A stretch of DNA of 64,000 nt from Trichosphaerium sp. ATCC 40318 (Eukaryota; Discosea; Flabellinia; Trichosidae): positions 682,001-746,000 of the forward strand of contig JALMLS010000015.1 of the NCBI GenBank assembly GCA_038496445.1. The letters are read 5' to 3'. Position numbers and translations under genes: made by a program. The notes beneath the pieces were generated by a model. It saw nothing but the letters and a program-made list of their open reading frames with translations, ran no database searches and was not told the origin of the DNA. This document shows, in pieces, positions 12,979 to 24,340 of this stretch (its first letter is position 1; each line of letters begins with the position of its first letter).

Positions 12979-14883
12979 ATGAGCAGTGGCTATCAGATTG
13001 TTCATAGTTGGACATTTCCATTAGCTTTTTTGTACCTCATTATAACTCTTGTTGCTGCTTTCCAGCTCGTATGTAGTCTATATTTTAGGTTCGTGACGCC
13101 AATCTTATTCGATTAATTAATATTGGTTTAGATGGAAGGTGGCATCGTTCCACTATGGCCAAGTACTTCTGTCATTCGTGTGGGGCCTTATGCGGACAGT
13201 ATTCTTTATGTTCTTCCATTATTGGGAACAACATATAGCAATCAAGCTTATATTGTTCTGGTAAGCATTACTATATCTTTTTTAGTTTGTTGACGCGCTT
13301 AGGCTGCCTATTAACCTTCACTTTGCAACATTCCTTCTATTAGCGGTTTTCTACACGTCTATCATTTATAAATCATCGTGGAGAAAAGTACGCTCAATAT
13401 GGATGTATGTCTACACCGGCGTAAACTTGCTTCTTTTTGTATTGTTCATTGGTACGTCCTCTCAAACTACGCGCGATCAAAGCTTATGGCATGATAGTAT
13501 CTGTTATTACAGGCACAAGTTCTATGGATCCTCAAAAAGGAAGCACGCAAAAAAGAATGACATTCCAAAGTGCTAGAACAATAGGTAACGCGGTGTTGTT
13601 TTTAGTGCTTGTTGGTGTTTTATCTTTTCTTGGCTGCAAGATCTGTTTAATGTACAGGAACATCAATACAAATCAGGTACGCTTCATTTCTTAACGTATT
13701 TTAGCGCTTTTTTGTGATATGCGAGCTAATAAAGCTTGGGATGGGCGAATTCTTAAATATTTTCAAATAACGTTGTTTTCCCTTTTGTAACGCGCATTAA
13801 CATCGATTTAGCTTCCTCAAGCGACAGGATTGAGTTTTATTAAATTAGTGATTGTAACAACGCTTACGTTTCTCCTCTTCACTTCGAGGAGTATTTACGA
13901 TATGTACGCTTCTATAATAAGCAGTTTCTCAGCGTTGTACTCGTTTTTTAATGTTTTGCAGATTATGCGTCACAGCTACAAAGCTAGGACTGCTTCAAAT
14001 AGATGGAGGAAGTTGGACTAATGAAGCGGTACGCGTAGCCAACGAATAAGCTTCTCTGGTGTTCAAACAAATCAAAAAACAAGTTTCTCCGCCTTCCTTT
14101 TTTTAGCGTTTTTCGGCTACTTGTTCTTATTTTTTTTTTGTAGAGTGTCAAGCACCAAGTAACGGCATGTATACTATATGCCATGTGGGAAATTATTCCT
14201 ACAATATTGATTCTATTACTCTTCTGGAGGGTACGTTAGAGCTGAGATATTTATCTTCTTTTGACACGCAACATTTTTTTCTGAAAGAAAAGCGTGCTGC
14301 CTTAACTACGTGCTGTTTACTCAAATATTGTAGATTCCAAGAGCCTCTGATTTAAACCGTGGAAAGGCAACGTTTCCATATACTAGGCTAAACCAAGAGA
14401 GTATGAGTAATTTCTTTGTTTTGATTTCAAGTTCTTTTTGTTTTAATGTATGCTTAGGCGCTACAAGAACTAAGCTTTTAGCTGGACTTGCTGATTCAAT
14501 AGGAGAAGACGAAACTGGGGTCTTTAAAGACCCTAATCGTTATAATTCAGGTACATCTGGTAGCGATGATGATAATATAAACAATAAACCAAAGTATGAC
14601 ACTGTAAATAATGGTACGTCTTCTACACGTTTTGCCCAATTATAAAATCCATTTCCCACGCACTTTTGGTATTGACACCCAAATAAACCGATTATCACGC
14701 GTTTTTATTGTTTTCCTTTTTTCGAGCTTTAGGTTCGCTAACAATACACGTATAGAACCTATTCAGCGTGAACGTGCGCCATGGAGCTCTTTAGTAGGTG
14801 GTCCTTATAAAGCTTACGCTTCTTCGTTTGATGGCGCGCCAGAGTCAAAGAGCGATGAAGAGCCACGATTGGTTATTCAATAG
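12979..14883 (+). CDS. GPR137/TOM1-like seven-helix membrane protein
   Basis: About nine exons. Start ATG 12979-12981 (MSSGYQIVHSWTFPLAF, first helix), then exons beginning near 13132, 13289, 13513, 13812, 13963, 14145, 14334, 14459 and 14732, with stop TAG at 14881-14883. Each of the middle exons carries one or two hydrophobic helices. FLLFTSRSIYD and then YAMWEIIPTILILLLFWRIPRASD closely parallel the end of the plant THH1/TOM1/TOM3 proteins and of animal GPR137, where the last helix is followed by a basic-proline turn. A hydrophilic acidic C-terminal tail of about 100 residues follows. In animals GPR137 is a lysosomal regulator of mTORC1; in plants TOM1 is a tonoplast protein. A role at an endolysosomal membrane is inferred. 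The splice joining the last two exons is uncertain. Confidence 0.6.
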
Positions 14884-15366
14884 AGCCAATCTATGTACAT
14901 ATCAACAAGAAAAAAAAGAAGGAAAAAAGAAGAAAACAGGGAGCACTTGTTGGACTTAGTAGTATATTAATACTGCAAAAAATTGTAATTACACCAGCAA
15001 TATCCTGATATTTGTGTATCGATGTTTTTATTGCAATCAATAACAATAAACAAAATGAGTTTATTAGCGTATAGTGTGCATTAAAATACTAAGTAAGGAG
15101 CTCCTGAAAGAGTATTCAAAGCGTACATTATATTCCGAGAGAATATTTGGTATTGCGTAGCTGTGAATCGCTCACGCAAGTAACATTCACTCCGTCCTCT
15201 CGCGGTTGATAAATCCAAGACTAGACACGTATTTTTACATGCTTAAGACTCCTTGAAATTGCGAACGTATTACATAAGAGTGAACACTTTGATTGATTTT
15301 GTGCATTTGAATCCCAAGTCAACATTTTTAACACCCAATCCAAAAACTTTGAAACCAACAAACAAC
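14884..15366. other. Intergenic region upstream of ferritin
   Basis: No gene recognised. An open plus-strand frame from 15253 runs into the ferritin start but its upstream part shows no family features, and the ferritin begins at the ATG at 15367. I looked for an iron-responsive-element stem-loop and saw none that I can support. Confidence 0.4.
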
Positions 15367-16230
15367 ATGTCTGTAAAAGCAAAGAAATACACCCTCAGTC
15401 GCCATAATTTCCATGAGGAATCAGAAGCAGGGTTAAATACTCACATCAACGCAGAGCTTTCTGCTCACTACACGTTAGTAAACCGGTTTTGCTTTTTTTT
15501 TTCATGGCTAAATATTTTCTCCGTATCAATCTTAAATGCTCTTAGGTACACTGCTATGGCAGCTCACTTTGACAGAGATGATGTAGCTTTGCCTGGTTTT
15601 AAAAAATATTTTGCTGAGCAAGCTAAGGAGGAACGACAACACGCTCAAGCGTTCATAGATTACCAAGTACGTTATTTTAATCTATCAACCACTTTGCCCG
15701 CTGCGGAAAAATTCAAAAAGTATATCAATCATAAGTATTTTTACGGACTGTCGTCGACGTGTCTTGCGTCAGTTTGATGAAATAAAAAAAATTTTATCAC
15801 GTGATCGCAAGCCAAAAAAAATTTCATTGTTCAAAAATAACGTTGTAGTATCCAGTGGCTACTTCGTTGTCATTTCTACTATTTTACAAAATTAACACTT
15901 CGCGTTGTTTTTTTTTAACACTTGTTTGTTTAGAATAAGCGTGGTGGACGTGTTCAATTAAGCGCTATCGAAGCACCCCCAACGGAATTTACGCCATTGG
16001 CTGCTTTTGAACAAGCTTTACAGCTAGAGCACGAAATATACGATAAACTATTGGCTCTACACGCAATAGCATCAAAACATAACGATCCTCAATTTTGTGA
16101 CTTTTTGGAGTCCAATTTTCTCGAGGAGCAAGTTGCTTCACTCAAAGAGATTTCTGGTATTATTACTAATCTCAAACGTGTTGGAGATGGTATTGGTGTA
16201 AACATAATAGACAAAGACTTAAGATGCTAA
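15367..16230 (+). CDS. Ferritin
   Basis: Three exons: 15367-15473, 15546-15666 and 15934-16230, about 174 residues, the usual length of a ferritin subunit. The four-helix bundle is complete. Helix A carries INAELSAHY with the ferroxidase glutamate. The YTAMAAHFDRDDVALPGF loop follows, then helix B with KEERQHA (ferroxidase Glu and His), RGGRVQLSAIEAP, helix C with EHEIYDKL, and DPQFCDFLESNFLEEQV in helix D with its Gln. The metal-site residues visible correspond to an H-type, iron-oxidising chain. No targeting peptide is seen, so a cytosolic iron-storage shell is likely. The start was chosen because MSVKAKKYTLSRHNF gives the expected short N-terminus. The second intron is unusually long for this window (267 nt). 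Confidence 0.93.
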
Positions 16231-16442
16231 GTCAATCAATTAATCGGCCGATTCCCGTAGGCCTTTTTTTTTGTTGAGAAAATAAAACTTGTTTGCAGAA
16301 GATTTATTTATTTTGAGCTTCGTTTTATCTTTTTCATGAAATGAGTCCGTCTACCCAATGTATAAAAAGTATTAGCAGTCTGTATTACTTTATAACGTAA
16401 TATGGAGACTTGGTTATAAGGTATCATGTGGAGGAATTCACA

Positions 16443-18911
16443 TTATTGTTGTGTCATTTTCTTCTGTGTATCGGAGTTTCTGGATGCCATTGAATCATTT
16501 TCGGCGTATATGTTTTTAGAGGAACTCATTGATCTACCAGAGGTTATGGCATCTTCTTCATATTCAGCTCCTTCTGACATGGCTACTTCAAACTCAATTT
16601 CAAAGTTGAACAATGAGAACACCTATGGTTTACAATTTGTTAACATTGAAGTACTTCACGTGAGCTTTGCAGTATTGGTGCTACTGGATAACCACAAGAT
16701 ACTACTCTTAAGTTGTAGCTAAAATTTGGACGCACCTCTATCTCTATACCAACGCCAATTGATCCAGTGATACCTTAAGTAATGTTACTTCAGAAAACTC
16801 TCAGTGAGGGCGTACCATTTTTCTGAGCCTTAAGGATTGTTTGTCGTAAACCTATAATAGCTTTTCGGATAGAATTAGTAAGTATTCTCCTTAGGACGGC
16901 TAGTAAAAACGGATTAGTACAAAACGCTACTATTTTGTGAGCGTACTTGACTTTGCTTCTTTTTCTTCTTCCTCGTCTTCATCAATAGCATCGGCAGTTT
17001 CGTCGTCAGCCTCATGCTACATGAAGGCATTAATATGCAATTCAAACACATGGTAATTCTGCAGCACTTACATCAATCTCATCATCCAACTGCTCTAGTT
17101 TGTGCTCTTCCTCATTAGTATCAACTGAAGCTGGATCAATAGTAATTGATGCAAAGACTTTGAATATTCCCTGCAAAGCAATAAGTTGTCTTAGGCATCA
17201 ATAAAACATTTTAGCGTACCACTTTACAACCAATAGAAACAGTACAGGCAATGCCTGCTTTAGCAAGCATGAGTTTAACAAGATTCAAGGCATATATTAG
17301 TTTGCTTTGCAGCTTGACCATAGTTGACTCGCTTAGGTCATCCACGTGCTTTACTAGTCTTGTAACTTCTACGTCTACTTCCATATCACTCATGCCAAAC
17401 GATTCCCACTGTCTTCGTGTCTCTCCTTCTGCGAGGGTATCCAAGAAAGAGTAGGCTCGTCTCGGACTTAACAATAAAGGTAAGAAAATTTTGTGTAACT
17501 AACGAACGTACTTCCAGGTTCCATTAGGCCCTGACTGTGCGCAGGTAATTCTGAATGCATCAAGAAGAGAAAAATCACGTCCTACGTTAGGTACTTCGAA
17601 TCCGAAATCGTTCTCCTTTGTAAACTACAATAACATAAGCAAACTAGGTTGCCGTTCGTTTTTATTTGTACCTTGCAATTATCTTTCTTTACTTTTTTAG
17701 TCAAACTCTTAACCTTTTTACGGGTAGAGTTGAGTTGTATCTCAAGATTTACCTGAGAGGGGAGAACACCTCCACTAACGGATAAAGTAAGCATAAAAAA
17801 CCCCATTTAATTTCTTTTGTACTTTCTCTCCAAGTTTCGAATTCCATGAATCTTCAAATCAACCCAAACAGCTGCAGTAGCGCCCCCACGATCTCCTCTA
17901 AATGCCTAGATGTATATCAAATTTAGTCCATGACAAGAGTGTATCACTGAACTGTAATACAACTTCAAAAGAAAAACATATGAACAAAACTTTCTTGGTA
18001 CTTGTGATTATTCTCTGACGTACATTTTTTATGACAGTGCGTGAGATTGAGTTAAGGTACTTATCCTTTGTTATACCGCCAGTCTAGAGAGTAAGTGAAT
18101 AAAGCATCAGGTCAAGAATGTAGTGATTGATCATACCCTTGATACCAAAGCTTTTGGGATTCTGCTCTTTGGCAAGGCCATGTGTGTCACATTGAACCGT
18201 ATTTTAGGGCTATATACTGCTCCTGTTGAACTACCTTCTGGTACCTCTTTATATTGTGGGTACTTGTGCTCATGTGCAATAGAATCGTTGAGCTTTAGAT
18301 TGTGTAAATCAAACTCGAACGGTTTATCACTACAAAAAGATCAGCTGAAACTGCGCTTTAAATACCTAACTAAACGCTCCGTACAGTTTCTTTTTAAAGC
18401 CAACAGTCTTGAAATCATATCTACAGTATTGGTTTTAGATAAAGGAAAGGTACAGAAGAGAAAACCGAAAAAAGTTCAAATCTCACACTTTAAATTCAAT
18501 TACGTCATCGATGCCTCCTTGTTTGTTGAGTAACGTATCTTTAACAGTTTGTCAGCTCCATTACTATACTATAAGCGGTGTACCAGGCACTTCAAGAATG
18601 AAAATCTCATAAAACTGCTAGTTGTTAACCAAGAATTTTATAAAATAGCTGCTTACCACTGGTGAGCGTGTGTGCTTTTGTATTCCGCTCTTATGTCTCA
18701 TTTCGTTTCCTTTCGACTTTAAATTGAGAATGTAGTACGGATCGCACCTAGATAGCGTTAGGATACATATATACGCTCAAAAAGGAATATAAAGCTCGTA
18801 TTTGATGTACCGCATAGAAAGAGGATCTTTCGAGCTACCAGGCCTAAAATCTGTACCATTGAGCAGTAAGACTTCTACGAAGTGCTGTTTCTTCTCTTCT
18901 GTTGCAGCCAT
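16443..18911 (-). CDS. C2-domain protein of unknown function
   Basis: Multi-exon minus-strand gene. Start ATG 18909-18911 (MAATEEKKQHFVEVLLLNG). Exons follow to an EFILE-like EIFILEVPGTPL segment and DDVIEFKVYDFKTVGFKKK (about 18400-18530), a pattern of C2 beta strands. Next are PKIRFNVTHMALPKSRIPK (about 18140-18240), VWVDLKIHGIRNLERK (about 17840-17900), a basic stretch rich in KK (17660-17760), and GRDFSLLDAFRITCAQSGP (about 17510-17630). An alpha-helical exon (17221-17470) with TMVKLQSKLIYALNLV is followed by an acidic EDEEEEKEAK stretch near 16960. A donor at about 16939 then skips an in-frame TAG and continues through VLRRILTNSIRKAI to a Ser-rich tail, stop at 16443-16445. C2 domains usually bind Ca2+ and phospholipid, but I could not locate a full set of acidic ligand residues, so Ca2+ binding is unproven. 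Confidence 0.6.
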
Positions 18912-20039
18912 GTCGGTTTAGCCGTATCTACTTGCGTATTATCTCACTAGTGCTTACTCAAGAAACCTAAACACGTTAAGGAGTTGTTTCAATAAGGAAA
19001 GAGGCTCTAAATTGTTCTTGGCGCATCTATCATTTATAAGTATGTTCGTTGTCACTTTTAGCACTGTTAGCTAAAAGGACAACCGTGTAGTTACTCGCCT
19101 TGTAAATTCATAGAAAAACAAACCACGTGCAGTGCAATCTTGTGGTGAAAAAAATAACGAACAAGTGAAGCTCACTTTTATGACTGCTTGCACTAGCGAT
19201 GTTCCAAACGGATAGATTGCAAAATTCGTGTTTGAACCAAATTTTCTTGGTTTATTCGAATATATTCTTCTCGCTTTTTTTGTGGTGAGATAAAACGGCA
19301 CAAATTACATCCTTATTGCTGTCCTGAACCCATTTTTTTACATCTGAACACGTCTGAGACTTTTTTTTAATAGAGCAAGTGGATAAAACTACAAAATTGT
19401 GATAAAATATGTTTTACCTCAAGTGATGGCTATTTCTACTCGTGGAAAGTACTAAAAAGTGGTTTTGAGACAGCAAAAAATAGATCACGTGGTGGGCTCA
19501 AGATTGGCTCGAATTGTCAAAAAAACGTCACCACTGGCACAATTTCACAACAAAAGTGTCGGTTAGGCTTACTGTGTTACCGCTAAAACGTAGGTATCTT
19601 AAACTCACTCAATATAGGGCTTTCAACCACTCTATGTATAGAAATATGCATTTTAAAACGTATGAGAGTGGTTTGGATGAACAAAAAGCACTTGGTGATT
19701 AAAAAAAAAGCCAACAACTTTCAGTTTCACAGTCGCTCTTCTCTGAAAACCGAATCGGAATATATTCGACTATTTCCAACTTTTTACGTTCTGGCGATAG
19801 ATTCGGTATTCTATTCGTTTGGAACATCGCTAGCTTGCACGTGTCAACATATTGAGTTTTTAAACGTGTATACATACCAGTATGTCATGACGAATCAACA
19901 AAGCTATTTAGGACGTTTCTGTAAACTACAATTTGTTCAACCAAAATTAGGACAGTTTCTTTCCCGTCAGTACAAATTAGCTGGCATACAGGTGAAAGTT
20001 GAAGTCCCATATGGTCAGAGTTGAAACAAGAAATTCTTC
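18912..20039. other. Long intergenic region with a short inverted repeat
   Basis: No gene I can support, although short open frames exist on both strands. An 18-nt sequence, CTAGCGATGTTCCAAACG near 19193-19210, recurs inverted near 19817-19835, with weaker similarity around it (a GAATATATTCGA-like block in both). These may be two halves of a decayed duplicated gene. Confidence 0.35.
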
Positions 20040-20170
20040 ATCCTTGATATCAATTCACAGGAACAACTTTTACTTCTCTTCTTACACTTCTGAGAGACCA
20101 CGGCACAATAGCTCGCCTTAGAGGGCCACAGATAAATACAGATACTATGAAAACAACGAATATCTTTATA
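20040..20170 (-). pseudogene. Isolated terminal exon of a type I surface-protein gene
   Basis: Contains only the last exon of the family (hydrophobic stretch, GPLR, VPWSLRSVRRE, VKVVPVN and stop), essentially the same as the terminal exon of the gene at 21328-23677. The upstream exons are absent and the small cysteine-rich gene follows directly. It is a duplication relic. Confidence 0.65.
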
Positions 20171-20205
20171 CTACAGCCTCTGCGTTCTATGTACATAGCT
20201 GTTGG

Positions 20206-20513
20206 TTAAGCTGAGAAGCATGCATAGAAGTCGTTGCCTTGAATAGTTGTTGCAGAAGTACAGCCTCGTGCATAGCATGTCCTGCATTTTTTAGAACTTG
20301 TTTTTGCTTCTACACCAGGATACTCCTTTTGTGGGCAATGTTTGGTTTTATGCTTACATAGTTGAATTCCATTGTAAACTAAACCCTTCATTAAAACAAA
20401 AACACAAAAGTGAGTTCTAAAGACATACAGTATTTCCTGGAGCATTTACCATTACAGCCTTTGACAATGCATAGCAAGCAAAGAAATACAGCGAAGAGTA
20501 GTAGGAGTTTCAT
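20206..20513 (-). pseudogene. Small cysteine-rich secreted protein, frameshifted copy
   Basis: Exon 1 (start ATG 20511-20513) gives a strongly hydrophobic signal peptide MKLLLLFAV and a GCNGKCSRKYC motif. Exon 2 encodes HCPQKEYPGVEAKTSSKKC, CYARGC and a C-terminal FYAC, with stop at 20206-20208. At the exon 1/exon 2 junction this copy has one extra G compared with the intact copy at 29552-29857, so splicing at the same GTATGT donor and AAG acceptor shifts the frame. Both exons are otherwise open. It is either a recent pseudogene or uses a splice choice I cannot see. Function unknown. Confidence 0.55.
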
Positions 20514-20639
20514 TTTTAAGGGTGTAGTTGTTTGTATTGTTGGTGTTGAAGAACAATGCTAATTTAAGTGAGATATTGGCTATTTTACGTTTGTGATTCC
20601 TTAATAACTTACTATTCACTTCTACGCTCATTGAGGTAC

Positions 20640-20880
20640 CCAAAGAAGTGAATAGAATTATAAATGATGCAAGTTAAATATCGGGTAAATAGTTACTACC
20701 GGACAAACTGCAAAAACACGTGCGCCTCGGAAAGGTAGTTTTATGATTGACGCCTTTGGGTAGGCACTTAGGGAGGACATCCAGTGCCACGATTGAGGGT
20801 ACAACCAACCCTAGACTTTTTTTTTTCTGAACTTTCAGCTGATGCCAAAAAATATTACCGATTGAACTTAATGACTAGAG
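20640..20880. repeat. Direct duplicate of the upstream region of the small cysteine-rich genes
   Basis: The stretch containing GGTAGTTTTATGATTGACGC, GGAGGACATCCAGTGCCACG and the following run of T closely matches 29040-29240. Together with the adjacent genes (20206-20513 and 28609-28923) this marks a segmental duplication of roughly 0.65 kb in the same orientation. Confidence 0.7.
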
Positions 20881-21327
20881 CTCATAGAAAACTGGTACAA
20901 ATTAATATTACTTTTTTACATGTTAACTTACTAGCTCCAGGCGCGAATGCTGGCACATTCAGGCGTAAAGAGGAGTGTTAACCGCGAGAAAACTGTTAAA
21001 ACCTCAAAGAAAATTACAAGCATGTCCAAAGTATCTTGCGCTGAGCGTACGGTATTAACATAGTGTAATAATCTGTTTTAGAGTATAGGAGACAACTGTT
21101 AGACCTCTAAGGTAATCAGAGACGTTAACAGAACTACACTGTACCAAATAAAATAATGGTTAAAAACACGTGGTGTCGCAATATGTATGCGTTGTAGACG
21201 TGGATTTAGTTTTTTCCAGAACTGACAAGATCCGTCAGATCTGACTAGTAGTTTTTGACAGATCTTGCAAGAACTAACAGAAGTTGAGAAATTCTTCATT
21301 TTATTTAGCTACAACTTTCCCTTGATA
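20881..21327. other. Intergenic stretch, no gene seen
   Basis: Short frames only. A small motif (AACACGTGGTGTCGCAAT near 21166) resembles a sequence near 62847 (ACATGTGGTGTCGCAAT). Confidence 0.4.
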
Positions 21328-23677
21328 TCAATTCACAGGAACAACTTTTACTTCTCTTCTTACACTTCTGAGAGACCACGGCACAATAGCTTGCCTTAGA
21401 GGGCCACAGATAAATACAGATACTATGAAAACAACGAATATCTATTACATTAGCAAGATCACTAAAATAAGAAGTTGCACTTACTACTAAGAAACCAAAT
21501 ATTGCTCCAAGCACAATGGCTAAAGTATTACTATCACTTCTACAGTCGTTTGTGATTAAAAACAAGTCAATGCCATTGTTAGAGCGTTGTTGTTTGTGGT
21601 CAACACAATCACTGGTTATTACTTGAACAATGCCGTTTATACAAGGTGATGAAATAGCATTGATCACTTTGTCAGATGATGTGTCCACTCCTGATACATC
21701 AATCACAAATGAAGTATTCTGTTTTATCTCAAGGCACCCTAAAAACATTGTAAGAACTACTACAAGGACTTCATAGTACCTTCAACAGTAAGAGTTGTAG
21801 CTGTTTCATCTTCAACTTGTAGGATTACTTCACCTTTGTTTGTGAAATCACCTTTGATCACTGTTGGCGACTGAATAGTTACAATGGCATTTTGAAGTAC
21901 AAGAACGTGAGCATCAATAACGCATACTGATTCCATCGGATAACATTGAATACAACAACTATCCGTACACTCTCTAATTCTTGCTTGTAAAGAAGTAAAC
22001 CAAAAGTTTATTTAGTCACAACGTACAACGACAATCCGCAAACTCTGAAGCATTAATGAAAGCCCAATATTGATCGCTAGTTATATCTGACGCCAGCAAC
22101 ACCTATTAAATAGTCCCAGAGTTGTTACAAAAACGAATAGCATACGAAAATTAGGCAGTGCTGTTTGTCCAAAAAGGTGTGAATATCTGGTCGGGAAATT
22201 AGGCTAGTAATTTGGGATGTATTAACTTTCTTCTGAACTGCGTCTTCCTATGATATGTTAAAAACAATTCAATAGCACGTTCATTGATACCAATTGCGGG
22301 GTAGAAGATAACGTGACATCTTTTGAAATCCTGTTGAAGTGTAAATACACAAATGGAGTGTACCCAGACTCGTGAGTGTTTATGACTGCTGTTGGCCCCG
22401 CATCCAGCGACTCCTTTAGAGTATAGGGAGTGATTCCACCAGTCCTAAAACTTGCACTGTGTCTGCAATTACTACCTACTAGTTTGTATATTGTTGTAAT
22501 TGTAACGCCTATTTCTATATGTATCTGCAATACCAAAGAGTTTTTGAACTCATTGTACTCCAGAAATTCTATTGTGTTGACATAGGCACTGTAATTGAAC
22601 GCACTGGTCTGATTTCGTAAGTATACCATGTTATTTGAAGTCAACGTACTGTTGGAAAGACAGCTAGTTTATTCTCTTCAACATCGAAATAGGAGATAAG
22701 CAAGAAAACAGTGTTGTTGATAGTATGTGCCAGCAATAGAGTTGTATTGTCAGCTACTGCAAAGGCAAAATCATGTACTCTTTCAGTGGCGTTTAAAAAA
22801 GGTGAAAGCCCTTTTGGTAAGTAAATTCTACATCACATAATTTTTTTTTGAAGTATTTTTTTATGTACGTATGGGATTTTGATCTTGGTAAAACTCGAAC
22901 GTTGTTCTGCTATTAAAGAAGTTGAAAGAAACATAGTATATGCCTAACAGTACTTAAATAAAGCGACAGGCGTCGTTTCGATAGTGCATCATACCTTCAC
23001 GTGAGATAAAATTATATGACCTTACAACGAGATTCTCAGAAAGAGGAAATGCATGAGTAGAGCGTATTGATATTTCCTTCAACAAAAAGCACACAATGTT
23101 AGAAGCAAAAGTATACTGTTTGGTGCTTACCTTTGTGGAGATGGTAAGACTAAGGAATGATACACAAAAGCTTGTTACGTTTTTGTGTATCATGGCAAAG
23201 CCTGGGGAATTGTTGCGGTCGACATCATTGGTTAGCTTCGGATCTCTAATGTTCGGAATGAAGAACGGTTCTAATGTTTGATTTCCAACCAGCAAATCTA
23301 CTCATGGCTTAAGTGAACGTAGATATTTTGAAGGTTTCTTACCATCTAGCGTTGTCACTGTAACAATTACACCAGGAACAGATGCTTTGTCTATCAAATA
23401 AGTCAATATGAAACCAAACGACGCTAACCACCTGCATTAGCTGCGAAGATGTAAAAAGTAGTGTTGTATGCTTCTAAAGCGCTCATAGTTGTTGTTCCAT
23501 TTGAAGATATGTCAGTTCCTTCAAGTATCCCACGTGAACTAAAAAACTGATCCAAAGGTGGTGCAGGGCTGAATACAACTAACATGCATAAATAAATAAC
23601 CGTTTAAACAATAATTCTACTTGAGTACCTGGTAGAAATAAAAGCGAGTACAGTATAGCAACGGCGATGGTTAACAT
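21328..23677 (-). CDS. Mosaic surface protein, type I end (copy A2')
   Basis: Start ATG 23675-23677 opens a signal-peptide exon (MLTIAVAILYSLLFLP). Exons follow with PPLDQFFSSRGILEGT (about 23450-23580), NQTLEPFFIPNIRDPKLTN (about 23110-23300), and an ectodomain exon with NSLVLQIHIEIGVTITT and GYTPFVYLHFN (22258-22600). A cysteine exon with CTDSCCIQCYPME, VIKGDFTNKGEVILQ (about 21780-21990) lacks a long Pro/Thr stalk. The membrane exon carries FVIDVSGVDTSSDK, and the last exon has GPLRQAIVPWSLR with stop at 21328-21330. It is the paralogue of the plus-strand gene at 37242-39599. The two share promoter-proximal sequence but differ in many ectodomain residues. Function unknown; a type I surface glycoprotein by architecture. 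Confidence 0.68.
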
Positions 23678-24340
23678 TTAAACCTGTGTGTAAGTTGATG
23701 CCAAAAAGAGTTGAATGATGTTGTTTTATTTGGGGAACACCAAGACTTGAGAAATAAAACAGAACACCAGTGTCGCTCATCTGTCATTCCTCTGCTACAG
23801 TAGCATTAGCAATATCGTCATCACGCGATATTACCCACATAACACAACCTTCCTAAGAATCATTCATAATGGCAAACCAAGTGCATTCAAGTTCGGCACA
23901 AAAGTGCCATGAAGATCTGGGCATATAAATTGCCATCTGTTTTCAAGTCTTTTTTTTTTAGGTTCTAGAAGTTTCAATCAATAGATTCTTCAAAAAATTG
24001 AGTTGTCTTGGCATTTGGTCTTCCTGAATGCAACATAAATTAGGATAAAAGCACATTGGCTAATAAAAATATCAAACAGAAATTTCAATATTTTCGAGTC
24101 ACGCTTGAAAAGTGGCATTGGTAAACCAATAGAACCAGAGCCGTACTATGTACCCCTCCAGAACCAAAGAAGGAGATAGGTGAAGAGGTGTAATATCAGG
24201 AGTTGAGAAATAAACCAGAACATCACTCATCTATCATTACTCTACCACAGTAGAAATAGCGGCTCGTTTTCATTGAATAGTTCCTTAGGAAAGCTCGTCG
24301 TGATATTACCCAAACAATACGCTCCAAAGAATTATTCATA
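23678..24340. promoter_or_regulatory. Divergent promoter region with an internal duplication
   Basis: Lies between two family genes transcribed away from each other. A block of about 130 bp (GAAATAAA...CAGAACA..., CTCATCTRTCATT, GATATTACCCA, AGAATTATTCATAATG) occurs at about 23745-23870 and again at about 24205-24345. The second copy carries the start codon of the gene at 24341. The first ends in an orphan ATG at about 23868, the relic of another 5' end. Confidence 0.5.

Noticed and set aside
15253-15366. N-terminal extension of ferritin upstream of the ATG at 15367
   Set aside because: The extension shows no targeting features and the ATG at 15367 gives the normal ferritin length.
18123-18533. 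Plus-strand frame of 136 codons
   Set aside because: Lies opposite several exons of the minus-strand C2-domain gene, which shows clear splice sites and domain motifs.
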